In this document: piece by piece, positions 35,490-46,990 of the stretch
How positions within the stretch are numbered: the first letter of the stretch is position 1
How the letters are laid out: each line of letters starts with the position of its first letter
Source: Toxonevra muliebris
Taxonomy: Eukaryota > Arthropoda > Insecta > Diptera > Pallopteridae
Assembly: GCA_963691655.1 (NCBI GenBank)
Contig: OY829326.1
Span: 141,936,998-142,000,997 of the forward strand
Direction: 5' to 3'
DNA: 64,000 bases
Position numbers and translations under genes: made by a program
Notes under the pieces: model-generated
The model's input: only the letters and a program-made list of their open reading frames with translations
What the model was told of the DNA's origin: nothing
Databases searched by the model: none

Positions 35490-35697
35490 CTATAACAGTT
35501 CTGGCTAATCATCTCGGTGTTGTTTCTTCATGGAAAGGCGTTGTTCAAGAAATTCAAGAACAAAAAATTGATTTATCTGAAAAAATTACTTCCCGGGCGA
35601 CAGTGTACAACTGCATGGTCGATGAGGGTCGCCTGGCAGTTGTTCGATTGAGCTCAAATTTTGCACAGATTGTTTCTTTATTGATTGAAACTAGATA
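35490..35697 (+). other. Open, coding-like stretch without start
   Basis: About 69 codons read LANHLGVVSSWKGVVQEIQE, QKIDLSEKITSRATVYNCMV and DEGRLAVVRLSSNFAQIVSL before a stop. The residue mix is protein-like, unlike the surrounding AT noise, but I do not recognise it. It could be an exon or part of the neighbouring decayed repeat. Confidence 0.3.
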
Positions 35698-37860
35698 GGG
35701 GTTTGGGAGCTAAACTTTTACGAAGTGGAAATATAAGGGCCACCCTAATATTCAATCAAAAACAAAATATTCTGAAGTGTACTACATATAAATGGTCATT
35801 GGGCACTTCAGGGTTAAGAATATGTATGAATTTAATGTATGAATTTAATGTAAACTTCAAGAGTCCGGCAAAGTTTTAGGGGCAGAAAATTCTCTAGCAT
35901 AGACATAAACCTCACTGAGGCCACATGATCACACTAAACCTTCAGGATCATTTGTTTTGAAGTAGAAGTCGGGAGGTTGAACATAAACCCCCCCCCCCTC
36001 CCTCCTATCAAATTTCTAACCCTTCCAGCGTTCGTCCTTTTTTTGTCGTTTTGCGATCAAGGAAGCTTAAAAAAGAGAAAGGTAAAGAGAGCTAGGAAAG
36101 CAACCAACAAAGCTCAAAATCAAGTAGAAATAAATAAAAAATAATGACAGCATTGAGTTCAGGTCCTAATGCTACAACCCACCGAAGAAAACCAAAAGTT
36201 AGAATCTTAAAAAGAAGAACATTTTCAGAATTACAAAAGCGGGCGTACAACGCAGTACAAATGGAAATATATACAGGGTGCTGCATTCTACTTAGTATAC
36301 AACTTTTTTAAAGCAATTATGAGACAAATTTTAAGATTTGCTTGAACTTTTAGTATATCAATCTTTGAGTACATAAACAAATTGAAGATTCCAAAATCAA
36401 AATCAAAGCAAATAAGCCCCCAAGCAAGTGTCTGCTTTATAATCTTTCCTTTTTAATCCAACCATATACAATCACCAAATCGATATTAATCACACGCGAT
36501 TACGTGATCAACTTTTTTTCTTTTTTTTTTGTTACATATAAAGGAGGGGGAAAAAATCAATGAAATCAACAGTTTACATTATATAAATCTTTATAGATAG
36601 TGAGCTCACAACAACAGCTTTTTTAATTAACATGAAAAAGTACAATGTGGTTTTCTACAAATATGGAAGCATTTTAGATTTGTCAAATTCAACGTGAAAC
36701 CGTGACAAAACGCTCATTAAATTTTACCAAATTGAGACAACAAATTTAAAACTGCATTTTTTTAGTTAGGTTTTTTTTTTTTTAATTTTTCAGCAATTGT
36801 CAAATTTGCTATAAATTGCACCTTTTTATTACAATTTCGCCTGTTATTGTTGTTGTTGAATTTGTACAACATGAACTAACCAAACCATACTAATTAATAC
36901 CTCAAGTGTATAATTGAAATGTTAGACAAGTTGAAGTCAACTTTAGCTCTTTCTTTCTCATCCTTTCTAGCTCTATCTTTATCATTCCCAATGGAGAGAG
37001 ATACAAGTGACTGAGTGATATTAATTTACAAGCACATAAAGAATGAGGAAAAAACAGCCAACCACAAAACGCCTTCATCACGATGAAATATTAACTTCTT
37101 ATTTTTCTATAAAGAAAATCCATTTTCTCCACCAAAATAAAGAAAACAAACAACAACATGCTTCATAACAACAAAAACAGCAACTTCCGCCCCACACTCA
37201 GTTGTTGTTGTTGTTGTTTTTGTTGCTGTATGGCATTGTGCTCATATTTCAAGCTATTGATGTGCCACATGCGGACTTCAACAACAACAGCAACAACAAC
37301 AACCAACTGCTATTTCGCGTAGTACAGTAATTCTGACCTACACCTAAAACGTGAAAAGCCAAAGCATTAAAATTGGCTAAATTAAAATGGCAACACACAC
37401 AAAATTATAGCAATAAGAAGAGACACTTGTGAAAACCGGCAACAGCAACAGCAACAACAACAACAACCACAACAACAGATGTGATGTGTTTTTCTTTTTG
37501 AAGCCAACAAAGTCAGTGACAGCAATCGCAATAATGACAACGGCAATATCGGCGACAAGTTGCTTGAGAACAGCTGAGCTTAGATAGACAGACCGACAGA
37601 CAGACATACATATATACGTGGTATCTTCTTCCATACATTGAGAGATCATGTTAAGAAGATGTGAGATTGTAGCAATGAGTATAAGAAGATTAAGCAGTTC
37701 ATGTCTATGATTCCACTCAAAGAAATGAGTTTGTGAAATTGATTTAATTAATCATTTTGTTTTTTTTTTAGTAATTTTTTGTAGTCATTCCGTGAATAGC
37801 AGTAGTTTCTGATTTAGTTATTTTCGGTAGTCAAAGCATGGTCAATTGTTGTACTGACGC
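35698..37860. other. AT-rich non-coding stretch with simple repeats
   Basis: A C run near 35989-35998, an acagggtg motif at 36282, and (GTT)n/(CAA)n tracts at 37200-37480. No gene recognised. Confidence 0.5.
37198..37308. repeat. Opposed (GTT)n and (CAA)n tracts
   Basis: cagttgttgttgttgttg near 37200 and caacaacaacagcaacaaca near 37278 face each other over about 55 bp, so they can form a hairpin. A further CAA tract lies at about 37440-37475. Confidence 0.8.
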
Positions 37861-37911
37861 AAAATTTTACGTTTACTTAGCTTCAAAAATCTCCTACAAG
37901 TGCTGCGCGAT

Positions 37912-38010
37912 TAATTGTTTTTAATCAGGAATTCTGATTAATCCAGATTTTGATTAATCAAAATGCAAATTATTCGATTAGTCAGAATTTTGATTAATCA
38001 AAGAAATTTT
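37912..38010. repeat. Cluster of GATTAAT/TAATC motifs
   Basis: Six or more gattaat / taatc words on both strands within about 90 bp, including one TAATCC. It could be homeodomain-type (K50) sites or a transposon subterminal array; undecided. Confidence 0.5.
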
Positions 38011-38512
38011 AGCTTATTTGATTTTCGTATATCAAGTAAATAGAAATTTTTGAATGGTTTGTTAAGTTCGTATTGATTCATAAATGCATTATAGATTTGT
38101 AAAACCTTTTCGGATACTAAACGAAGTAAAAGGCGAGTTCAAGCAACAATATCGTCGCCGATATTGTAGTTCATAGCTACATAAATGAAGTTTCTTGGTG
38201 GACAGACTCTGCCGAAAGATTTTTGGATAATATTAACGTTTAGTGAATGGAATCGGGGCAAATTAAGAATAATAAAAAACGTTGAATTGACAAAGTAACC
38301 GTAGTATGTATTAGTTATTTATAAAATACTTTTAATTTTGCTATTGTATAAAATAATTAGTTGCGAAAATGTCACTAAACAACTTACAATGTTGGAATTT
38401 TCTTTGTCAAAAGAAAATTCAAAAAAGAGGAAAAATTAAGTTTTTCACCATTTTAAACTTTGCTTTTGTTTTTTTTTTCTGGAATTATTGTCAAAAAGTA
38501 CATACAGATGTA

Positions 38513-39425
38513 TTATTCAAAATATTGTCCGTCGCTAGCGAAAACTTTCGCCCAACTCTCCGTCAAATTTCGGATCCCATCTCCAAAAAAAGGAGGCGTC
38601 TTTCGAAGCGATCCATGATTGTATCCAATTTTCGACTTCCTCGTAAGAACGAAAATGCTAGTCCGGCAGGCCGTGCGCCATTGAACAGATGATAGTTGGA
38701 AGGAACAACGTCTGGGGAAAACGGTGGACGGGGCCAGATCTCCCATTTCAGGGTTTCCAAGTATGTCTTGACTACTTTTGCGACATGTGGCGGAGTATTG
38801 TCATGCTGGAGGGTGACGGTTTTGTGGCCGTTTTTACTTCAATGCTCGACTCAAACGCATCAATTGCGTTCGGTGCCGATCTCCTGTGATGGATTTACTC
38901 GATTTCAGTAGTTTCGTAGTATATCACACGGAGCTGGTCCCACCAAATGCAGAGCATAACCTTGGCGCCGTGAATATTTGGTCTCACGGTAGACGTGGAG
39001 GCATGTCCAGGCATTCCCCATGATTTTCTGCGCTTGAGATTATTGTAATGAACTAATTTTTCGTCGCCGGTTACGATACAATGTAGAAATCTCTTCCGAT
39101 TCTGCCTTTGAAGCAGTGGTCACATGCAAATAAACGCCGTTCAATATCTCTCGGTTTCAACTTGTACGGAACCCAATTTCCTTGTTTCTGAATCATGCCC
39201 ATGGCCTTGCGGAGTTTCGTGATAGCTTGTTGAATCAGTCCCAGTGATTCAGCTAGTTCTTCTTGCGTTTGGCATGAATCTTCATTGAGCAGTGCTTTCA
39301 ATTCACCGTTTTTGAACATTTTTTCTCTCCCTCTACCATGTTTCTCCTCGACATTGAAATCACCACTTTTAAAACGCTGAAACCGACTGACGTTCTTTCA
39401 CTCATAGATCAAAAGTTCCCGCAAA
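38513..39425 (-). pseudogene. Mariner transposase (mauritiana/Mos1-like), decayed
   Basis: Running along the minus strand: RFKSGDFNVEEKHGRGREK, then MFKNGELKALLNEDSCQTQE (39319 downward), QGNWVPYKLKPRDIERRLF, VTGDEKLVHYNN (first Asp), GMPGHASTSTVRPNIHGAKV, MLCIWWDQLRVIYYE, QHDNTPPHVAKVVKTYLETL (second Asp) and PPFSPDVVPSNYHL, where the third Asp of the DD34D triad is Asn. The C-terminus WAKVFASDGQYFE ends at the TAA at 38513-38515. Order, spacing and motifs match mariner of the Mos1 group. At least three frameshifts and internal stops. The first ~60 residues and both terminal repeats were not found. Confidence 0.9.
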
Positions 39426-40039
39426 TGACGAGAACTTATCGAGAATAATTTAAAAATGCAAACAACTTTTACTAATGCGGTGATGACGATACGTTAACAG
39501 ATGCCCAAACTCACTTTATGATAATTTTGACCTACGTATTTGTTGTACATCAATATATTATAATTTAAGTGATGGAGAATTAAAAAATGAAAAAAGAAAA
39601 AAAAAAGTTCTGAGTAAAAATGTGTCTCGAAGGTGTTGGAGTACACATTGGAGATCAGAAATAATAACCAGAACCAAAAAATCAATGAAAAGTCAACAGA
39701 GTTGGCAACTCTATATACCTGACGTTTCAAAGTGGAAGGAAGTAGGTGAAGAATATTTCATATATTATACCAAAAATCTTTACCACCCTCAAATGCGATC
39801 CGTTGCGATCTATTCTCTCTCTTTATACTTAGGGCGCGCATGGAGTCCCAAAAAAATATCTTCTTCGTGATCGGTCATTACCCATCATCTTCACTTTTCT
39901 CGAACGATTTCCGAATATCTCGATCTATCAGCGCTTTCTGATTCCTTATGGATTCTTCTCCGGTGCCTTCCATTAAACCTAATGTAAGAGACCTACTCAA
40001 GAAGTCGAACAATTTATATTTGGGGGGCTTGATTTAGAT

Positions 40040-40400
40040 GGTGATCGGTCCTTGTTGGATTCAAGTTACCAGGTCAGTTGGTTTTTGGCCACCAACTTCT
40101 TATAATACCCGGAAATATACCATATTATCAAAAACATTTATAAACTGTGCAGCAGTCACCCAGATTTCGCAGCCAAATAGCAAGATTAATTCTCAATTTC
40201 GTGGATGTGGAAAGAAATAACGATTACCAGGTTTCATATTCACAGCATTTGCTTTGTTGATCCCAGTTTAGATCTTGTAGCCGTAATTGGGCGGGATTTT
40301 GCTGCCCAAATATGTGAATTTAACGATCTTTACCATGTTCGTTCTATCAAACAAAAAGTAGCTAGTTTTGATGTTAATCTGGAAGCCAGCCGCTTTTGAA
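40040..40400 (-). pseudogene. Remnant of a non-LTR reverse transcriptase (thumb region)
   Basis: The minus strand gives AAGFQINIKTSYFLFDRTNM, VKIVKFTYLGSKIPPNYGY and, after stops, LLFGCEIWVTAAQFINVFDN. The 'FTYLGS ... GCExW ... FIN' order is that of the end of the RT domain in many LINEs. Heavily stop-riddled, with no other domain nearby in frame. A distinct family from the 3'-trailer fragment just beyond it. Confidence 0.6.
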
Positions 40401-40494
40401 TTAGAGAACAATTAGGAATAAAATCGAGGATAGCAGGAAACTTTCACGCACCCCTGTAATCCAGTGTCTGGACTTTTGAGCGAGCATAAAAAAT

Positions 40495-40620
40495 TGCACT
40501 CAGTTTCAAGGACCATTGCACTATACCTGAGATTGAACCAGTAGAAGGAGTAGAAAGACAGGAAAGATATGTGAGGCGATAAATGGGGAAAAAAAAGTCT
40601 AAGATCTCATAACCTGTAAT
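40495..40620 (-). mobile_element. LINE 3'-trailer fragment, same family as 59.8 kb
   Basis: ctcagtttcaaggaccattg, then 'cactatac', 'gagccagtagaag'-like and 'ggtctaagatctc' words align along about 120 bp with 59848-59965, the 3' trailer of the LINE at 60 kb. Only the 3' end is present. Confidence 0.7.
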
Positions 40621-41192
40621 ATTTTTTTATTCTCAAAATCTCAGCTGTTAAACACTGAGAACAAATCCCGGCGGATACTTTTCGAAGTAAACCCACTGCA
40701 GAATTCATCTTGGAACTGATATTTTAGTGATACATCTTAAAACTGTAATTTCTCTCTTCGAGAACATTACTTCAAGCTTTATTCGAGAGTTTAGTTTAGT
40801 ATACATTCAGACCATATGTTTCCGAAACTAGACTTTCGAATATTTCTTTATATTACTTTAATATTTTCTACTGTAAGTTTTCAGTTTTTTACCAATATTC
40901 GATTACTTATAAAATTCAATTAACTTTTACCAATAGATTTTTTTCAAGTGTATTTTGGCAACCTAGTTTACAACCTGTTATTAAGTCTAGAAGAGTTTAG
41001 AAAATGTGTAAAAATAAATATAAAACAAAAAAAATTTAATAGGTAGTTTTTTTTATGAAGTTTCATTTTATGCCATATCGGTGAGTAAAGCGTGATTTCT
41101 TCTTCTATTTCTATTTCTACTTCTATTCTACTTCTTCAGCTCGCATTACAAAATAATACCGCAGCGATAAAGTAAAAACAACAAAACGACAA

Positions 41193-41217
41193 ATTGACAG
41201 TTTGGCGCATTTGGCCA
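41193..41217. repeat. Isolated 25-bp exact copy of a mariner C-terminal segment
   Basis: Positions 41193-41217 are identical to 42674-42698, which encode the C-terminus of the mariner pseudogene at 42660-43564. No similarity beyond these 25 bases on either side. Confidence 0.85.
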
Positions 41218-42659
41218 GCCGTCTAATCAAACAGTGCGATTGTCAAACTGACAGTTGAAAAATAGTATGCGTGTGCGCGTAAAGTCAAAGAGTCATGTGC
41301 AATAAAATTCATTCATGATTTTCCAATCTGAAAAAGCGGAGAAGCCAAAGACAGACAAATGAACGATCATCTGAGATGGAAACCGACCATCTGCTTGTCT
41401 GTTCAATTTTCTTCTAGAGTTTTTCTTTTAATCTTTTGAAGATTTTCTTTTCTTCCATTCATGACGAACGAATGCAACGTACCAATTTAGTTTAGCCAGC
41501 AATATATTTTCTAGTTATGGAATGTGTAAAGAAAAAGTTAGCAATTTATTTATGTATGACAACGCCTCCTAAGGCATTGAAATCATTTTTGTATACACTG
41601 TCACATATTTTTTTGTTTTTTTCAGACTTTTTTTTTTTGACATTAAATAGTAATTTACTTTCTTTTTGTTGACGATGTTTGTTGGCATTGGGGTCCGCTC
41701 GTTTGCCAATTTGTTTTCTAATAACTTGTTCTATTGATGATCATTGATCAAATTGGTAATTGATGTTATTAATCAATTTAGCTTAGATGCTCATCTATGA
41801 ATGGAAAATTGTGGGGTTCAGAATGACGTTGGGATGGATGAAGTTTTAGAGTAATTTTTAATATCATTTAATTATATGTTTTTATTAAACATTTTTTAGT
41901 TATAGTTGGTGAAAGGAATTTGCAATATTTAACCTATTAAAATTGGAAATTGCATATGAATTAGCTTAACGCTTGTTCTACGCTGGAAATTCTTTTGGAA
42001 ACTGTTATTCTATGCACTTAAAATTCAATTCTGGTTTATGTTTTTCTTCTAAAAAAAAGTTCTGGCGCATTTGCGGTTCAAAAATTAAACGTTGTTTGGA
42101 ATAGAAAATATGCAGAATTTATTTGAAACCTCTAGCATACCGGCTCACCTTTGAAAGTCTCTCAATCAACGGATTCGCTGGAAAACGGCATCCAAATCAT
42201 TGATGTCCAAAGTCGATCAGCTCGATGGCAACAGAAACGTACAAATTTTACTTTCCCCACAAAGCTTTTAAGTAATCCTACGGTTAGAACTGATGTGCTT
42301 TCACTCCTATTATGGCACTACAACCGATTGAGGGTCCGTCAATTTTACCGTCAACCGAACGGTGAAGTGAGAAAGTTTTTCCCTCGACAATGATTACGTA
42401 TCTCGGTTTTGATTTAGTGACCGCGTAAGGTCAAAAATTTTCGGAAGGTTTCGACCGAAAACCAAGTCATAATCCCTTAGATCGACCTAAACTGTCAATC
42501 GTACGATGCCGACAGTCAGCCTGACTGACGACCAAATTAAAAAATCCAGTTTGAAACAGTGTATTTTGATAACTAACTAAACTGCGAACTGTACAGAAAA
42601 AGTATTTTCGGTTTATTTTGACAATATTTAAAAAAACATTTTCTTTTTTAAAAATAATT

Positions 42660-43564
42660 TTAATTAAGTACATATTGACAGTTTGGCGCATTTGGCCATT
42701 TCCGGTAGCTTCATAATTTCATCGGTGTAAAACTTCTGTGGTTTACTGGCGAAAAACTTGGACAATTGATTTCGGCGGCTCTTCTGTCGGCCAATTTTTT
42801 TCCATCAAGAGAGTTTTGCAGAGATCGAAACAAATGGTAGTCAGACGGTGCAATGTCCGGGCTGTACCGTGCGTTCATCAAAACTTCCCAGCCAAGCGTA
42901 GTCAATTTTTGACAGGTCATCAAAGATGTGTGTGGCCTGGCATTATCATGGTGGAGCACAACACCTTTTCTGTTGGCCAATTCTGGTCGCTCTTTCTTGG
43001 TTGCTATGTTCAAACGGTCGAGTTATGAGCAGTAGAGATCAAAATTGACTATTTGGCCAGATTGTAGCAGCTCATAATAGACAATTCCCTTCCAATCCCA
43101 CCAAACACTCAACATAACCTTGTTTGCCGTCAATCCAGGTTTTGAAATCATTTATGGAGGGTCACCGGCCTTTGACCATGAATTTTTTCGTTTAATATTC
43201 TGTCCATTTTTCATCGCCCGTAATGATTTGTTTCAAAAATGGTTCGATTTCGTTTCAGCAGCGTTTCACTGATGGTAATTCGGTGGCACCCAAGCACGAG
43301 CTTCTTTGAGTAGCCCGCCTTTTTTAAATGATTCCAAACTGTTATGTGGTTGATGTTTAGTACCTCCGCTATCTCCTGACAGCTTGCGTGCCGGTCTTGC
43401 TCCACCAGTTGCAAAATTTCATCGGCTTTTTCAGGGACTGGCAGGCCAGAGCGAGGTGCATCTTTGGCATCGATATTTCCAGGATATTGTGGGCAATATA
43501 GCACTGTTGAAGTTCTAGTGGATACGACAAGTTCCAGTATGTTAGTCTTTTTCAGCATCAGCAA
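42660..43564 (-). pseudogene. Mariner transposase (cecropia/Hsmar1-like), decayed
   Basis: The minus strand gives DAPRSGLPVPEKADEILQLV, EQDRHASCQEIAEVLNINHI and TVWNHLKKAGYSKKL (helix-turn-helix linker region), then GLTANKVMLSVWWDWKGIVY, RPELANRKGVVLHHDNARPH (second catalytic Asp), GWEVLMNARYSPDIAPSDYH (third Asp, 34 residues after the second, DD34D), LFRSLQNSLDGKKL, and in a shifted frame KFFASKPQKFYTDEIMKLPE with the end CQYVLN and stop at 42660-42662. Two or more frameshifts and a stop around 43150; the N-terminus is shortened. Subfamily name from recalled motifs. Terminal repeats not identified. Confidence 0.9.
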
Positions 43565-44225
43565 TTATGGTACAAAGCTTTGTGGGTGATAAGCTAGACA
43601 CTGCATTAGTACAGAAACCTTGGATTTTTCACAACGGAATTAGAGGTCTGACTGTATAGAAGGCTGATTGGCACTATCCACATGCATACGGCGAATTGAG
43701 GACCTGAATCTTAATAAGACAAAGAGTGAAAGTTACACTTCAGCGGATCTTATTGTTGCTAAGGAGAATAACTGCGTGAAATGCTATGCAGAAATATCCA
43801 TTTTAATATTCTGCATGATTATGATAATAAGTAGAAGGACTGAGTACAAAGTACGACGAAACATACGAAAAAATCCCAAAAGATGAACATAAATAAGCAA
43901 GAGACCCAGGAAATCTGAAAGCAAACTCAACATTCAGCGAAAGAGCAGAAAAACGCTTTAAAGAAAAAGAAAAATTAGTTTATGCTTGATTAGGTTAAGA
44001 ATGGAAAGCAACATTCTTTTTAAGCCAAGGATATCAATCCCCTTCCGTATGTGCTACTGGGGGATAAGCTGAATTAAAACCTGTAATTCTTTTAAAATAA
44101 AACTAGGAGAGTATGTCAAAAACTTGGGGCCAGATTTTGAATGAATATTCTTCGCAAATTTTATTTACATTTAAAAAGTGTAATTCTCTCCAGAAGTTTT
44201 GAATCTACTCATTTTTGTAGTTTTT
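43565..44225. other. AT-rich non-coding stretch, nothing recognised
   Basis: Short chance frames only. May include the lost 5' end of the mariner. Confidence 0.4.
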
Positions 44226-45345
44226 TTCTCCCTACAAAACATGGTTCACCTAGTCTGAGAGAACTTTATTTTAGAGAAAAATTTCTTTGAAAGAAGAAAG
44301 TTTTCTATAAATTAAAGAAATATGTCTTCAATTTGTAGAAATTGTGTTTTTCAAATGAATAATATTTTATATATTTTATTTATTCGGGCTTTTTGGTCGT
44401 TGATTTTTTTGAAACAATTAAAGAAGAACTTCAATTTTCATTTTCTCCTACGCGTTTCGGTCTTTTTAAGACCATCCTCAGGGAGTCTGTTTATTATGAA
44501 ATATAATAAAATAACAAATGAAATATAAAAACAAAATTATAAATTATAACGACCAAAAAGCCCGAATAAATAAAATATACGACATACAATACAAATTGGT
44601 CTAACTTACATACGAATAATATTTTATTTCAATATAAGAAATTGTATATAATTTATGTAAAATTTTCTTCAGTTTGAGGAATAATTTTCCATAAATTGAA
44701 GTAAATTTACTACCTTTTTAGAAAAAAAATCCTCAATTTATAGAATATTCATCATCAATATTCAATATTCAGAATCATGTTTTTTTACTTGTATTTATTT
44801 ATTATTTTATTTTTAATAAGTATTAAGGTTTACATCTTAAAATAATCAAAAGTTTATTGAAATTTATTTCTTTCGAATATATTTTGTATTTTTTTTCTAC
44901 AGGTTTATGGAAACGTCCATTGTTCCATACACATTTGTGTTAACAATAGACAAAGTAATTCGTAAAAGCTATTGAGTTAAAATTTTACGCAGCGACGCGT
45001 TGTAAGGACTAAGCTTTGGAAAAAAATGATATATGAAGATGCCCATCTACCACATCCCTATTTTCTTGTGTTTTACTTACTTTTTTATCCTACTTACTTT
45101 CCTTTAATTTTAGTTTTAACAATTTCATTGAAATTTGGTATTTTATTGCAATTGGTGGACAGCACCGCAACTAAATTTCCAAAAATGAAGAAATAACTTA
45201 CTTCAATCGAACACCATGGTTGCATGAAAGGAGCACATTTTTCTCCATTTTGAGGAAAATTTACATAAACGAGAGAAATTTTCGTGGATTCAAAATGATC
45301 AAACTTTTTCTTTGTTTTAGAGATGGGTATTTTTCTGGGTGCGGA
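44226..45345 (-). mobile_element. CACCCAG-ended element, copy 1 (opposite orientation to 49.7 kb)
   Basis: Reads as the reverse complement of 49707-50657 in several long blocks: 'ttagagaaaaatttct', 'gtcttcaatttgtagaaat', 'aaattgaagtaaatttacta', 'taataagtattaaggtttac', 'gagagaaattttcgtggatt', 'agagatgggtatttttctgg'. The right tip ends ttctgggtgc near 45342. The left tip is diverged or truncated. A 243-bp insertion (44371-44613) lies inside. No ORF. Confidence 0.75.
44371..44613 (+). mobile_element. Small retroposon-like element, copy 2
   Basis: 243-bp insertion in the CACCCAG element, flanked by gaataatattttat at 44357-44370 and 44614-44627 (14-bp duplication). The paralogue at 50.4 kb has this sequence once, uninterrupted. 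Homologous to 10671-10907 at the left part and the right tip. Here the tcgggctttttggtcgtt block is also present inverted (aacgaccaaaaagcccga, about 44549-44566), so most of the element can fold back. Confidence 0.85.
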
Positions 45346-46508
45346 CTTTCTATTCTAATTTAAACTTAACTAAAAACTCCACAAACCTCCACTAAAAAAA
45401 AACAAGCAGACAATTTAATAGGTTATCTAAAAAAAACTTAATAAAAACAGAAGCTAATAAAAATATACAATTTAAAGCTAATATTAGCTTCAGACTTCTT
45501 CTTAAGCTTCTCTTTCTGCTTCCCTTTCGGTCATGCTGAAGGTAACTAACACTAGGTAGAACTTGTTAACTTTTAGTTACAATATAAAATTGTCATTAAT
45601 GTCATTTGCTTTCTATATATGGACATACATACTTACACCCGTAATATTCATATTTACAACACCAACAACAAACAAAAACCAGACACGATTTGAAAGAAAG
45701 CAGGAAAAAAGTATTAAAGAAAAGGTGTTAGTTTCTTACGCATTTTCTTTACGTTTCTCTTCTTTTTTTTAATATTATTCCTATTAGAAAACTAGTGCAT
45801 GTCATTCACAATAGTTAAAGCTTTTTTTTTAAGAAAGGTGTTAAGAAAAAAAAATACCATGACGTTGGAATAAGCTGAAAATTCATAACGGTTGAATGGG
45901 TCTTAGAACTTACAACGACGCAAAAAAAAAAAAAAAAAACAGAAGAAGAAGAAGAAAAAAGAAGTACGCTAACCTAACTAGAGAGGTGATAAATAAACTT
46001 AAAGTAAGTACATAACATTTATTTAAGATGCCATAAAGTTATCTTGAATACTATTGAAGGTACAACGAAGAAAATTGTTACATATTTCATTATGCCAATA
46101 AAGAGAGATAGATGAGAAGAGGAAAAAAAGAAGAAAAATATTGCTAAATGTTGTGTAGTACATACACCCACAAAAAAACAGAAAAACACAAAAAAACAAA
46201 AACCCCAAGATAAAAAAAAATAAATTTAAATACCAAATGGTAAAAATACAAAAACGTGATTGCGCTCATTTCAATGTTTTCGAACGATAAGATCAGAAAC
46301 ATGTCTCTCAAGTGGCACAAACAAAATGTACATACAATAAAAATTGAAGTTGTAGTAAAAAAAAAAAAAAAAATGATTGAAAACAAAAAGCCAAAATATT
46401 ACAACATCTCAATCGAAACGGAAATAAATCAAAAATATTATTATGGCGCTTGGAATATGAAAATAACATTGCACAGAGGAGACAAGTAGAAGTTCATATA
46501 AATAGTAA
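45346..46508. other. AT-rich non-coding stretch, nothing recognised
   Basis: A-run-rich; the minus-strand frames near 46.0-46.4 kb are F/Y-rich artefacts of A runs. Confidence 0.5.
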
Positions 46509-46511
46509 CTA

Positions 46512-46990
46512 CAGTGCCGGTCATATCATTTGCAACCAAAATCAGATGTACTGTAAATGACTTCTTAAGTTCATTAAAATAATTTTTATCAAAAATCTTT
46601 TTTATTCAAAACAAAGTGTATTTATTGCCATTTATTATAAAAAATTAACACTACAAAATTATGTTATAAATAAAAAAAGAAAGAAGTTATATTAAATTAA
46701 AGTCTGATTTGAGGAGGTCAAAACATTAGAAAAAGTCAATGTGAAAATTTGAAGAAAAATCGAAAAAGTTTTCAAAACTTTGTCGCATATCCATTATTAT
46801 CACTCACTGTTGTATGTCATTGAATCTATTAAATATTTCGTCTGATCGATTCGAACTCGCTTCCATTGCTTTTAAACATCCTCATAGAGATCCCCCAGTG
46901 TCTTTAAAGTATTCGTGCCAATCTTTCGCTTCACCAGCATCGAATGGCTCTTAATTGGGTTTAGATTAAAAGGGAGAGAAATAGTTTATC
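46512..46990 (-). pseudogene. Tc1-like element, 3' remnant
   Basis: The terminal repeat CAGTGCCGGTCATATCATTT after TA (46510-46511) is typical of Tc1-like tips. About 290 bp further in, the minus strand reads LNPIKSHSMLVKRKIGTNTL, KTLGDLYEDV, a stop, then KQWKRVRIDQTKYLIDSMT, which is the Tc1 transposase C-terminus (LNPIE...LW...). The third catalytic Glu of the triad is Lys here. The rest of the transposase and the opposite tip are missing. Confidence 0.75.

Larger units (their letters stand above)
40401..42659. other. Non-coding stretch with a LINE trailer scrap and one 25-bp duplicated word
   Basis: Besides the entries at 40495 and 41193, I see only AT-rich sequence and a slightly GC-richer patch at 42120-42540 with an 80-codon open frame that I cannot assign. 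Confidence 0.4.

Noticed and set aside
36276..36300. Mariner/Tc1 tip (TACAGGGTG)
   Set aside because: Similar to the maT tip for only eight bases and no partner found.
42151..42393. 80-codon plus-strand ORF
   Set aside because: No recognisable motif, no splice or promoter context; left unassigned.
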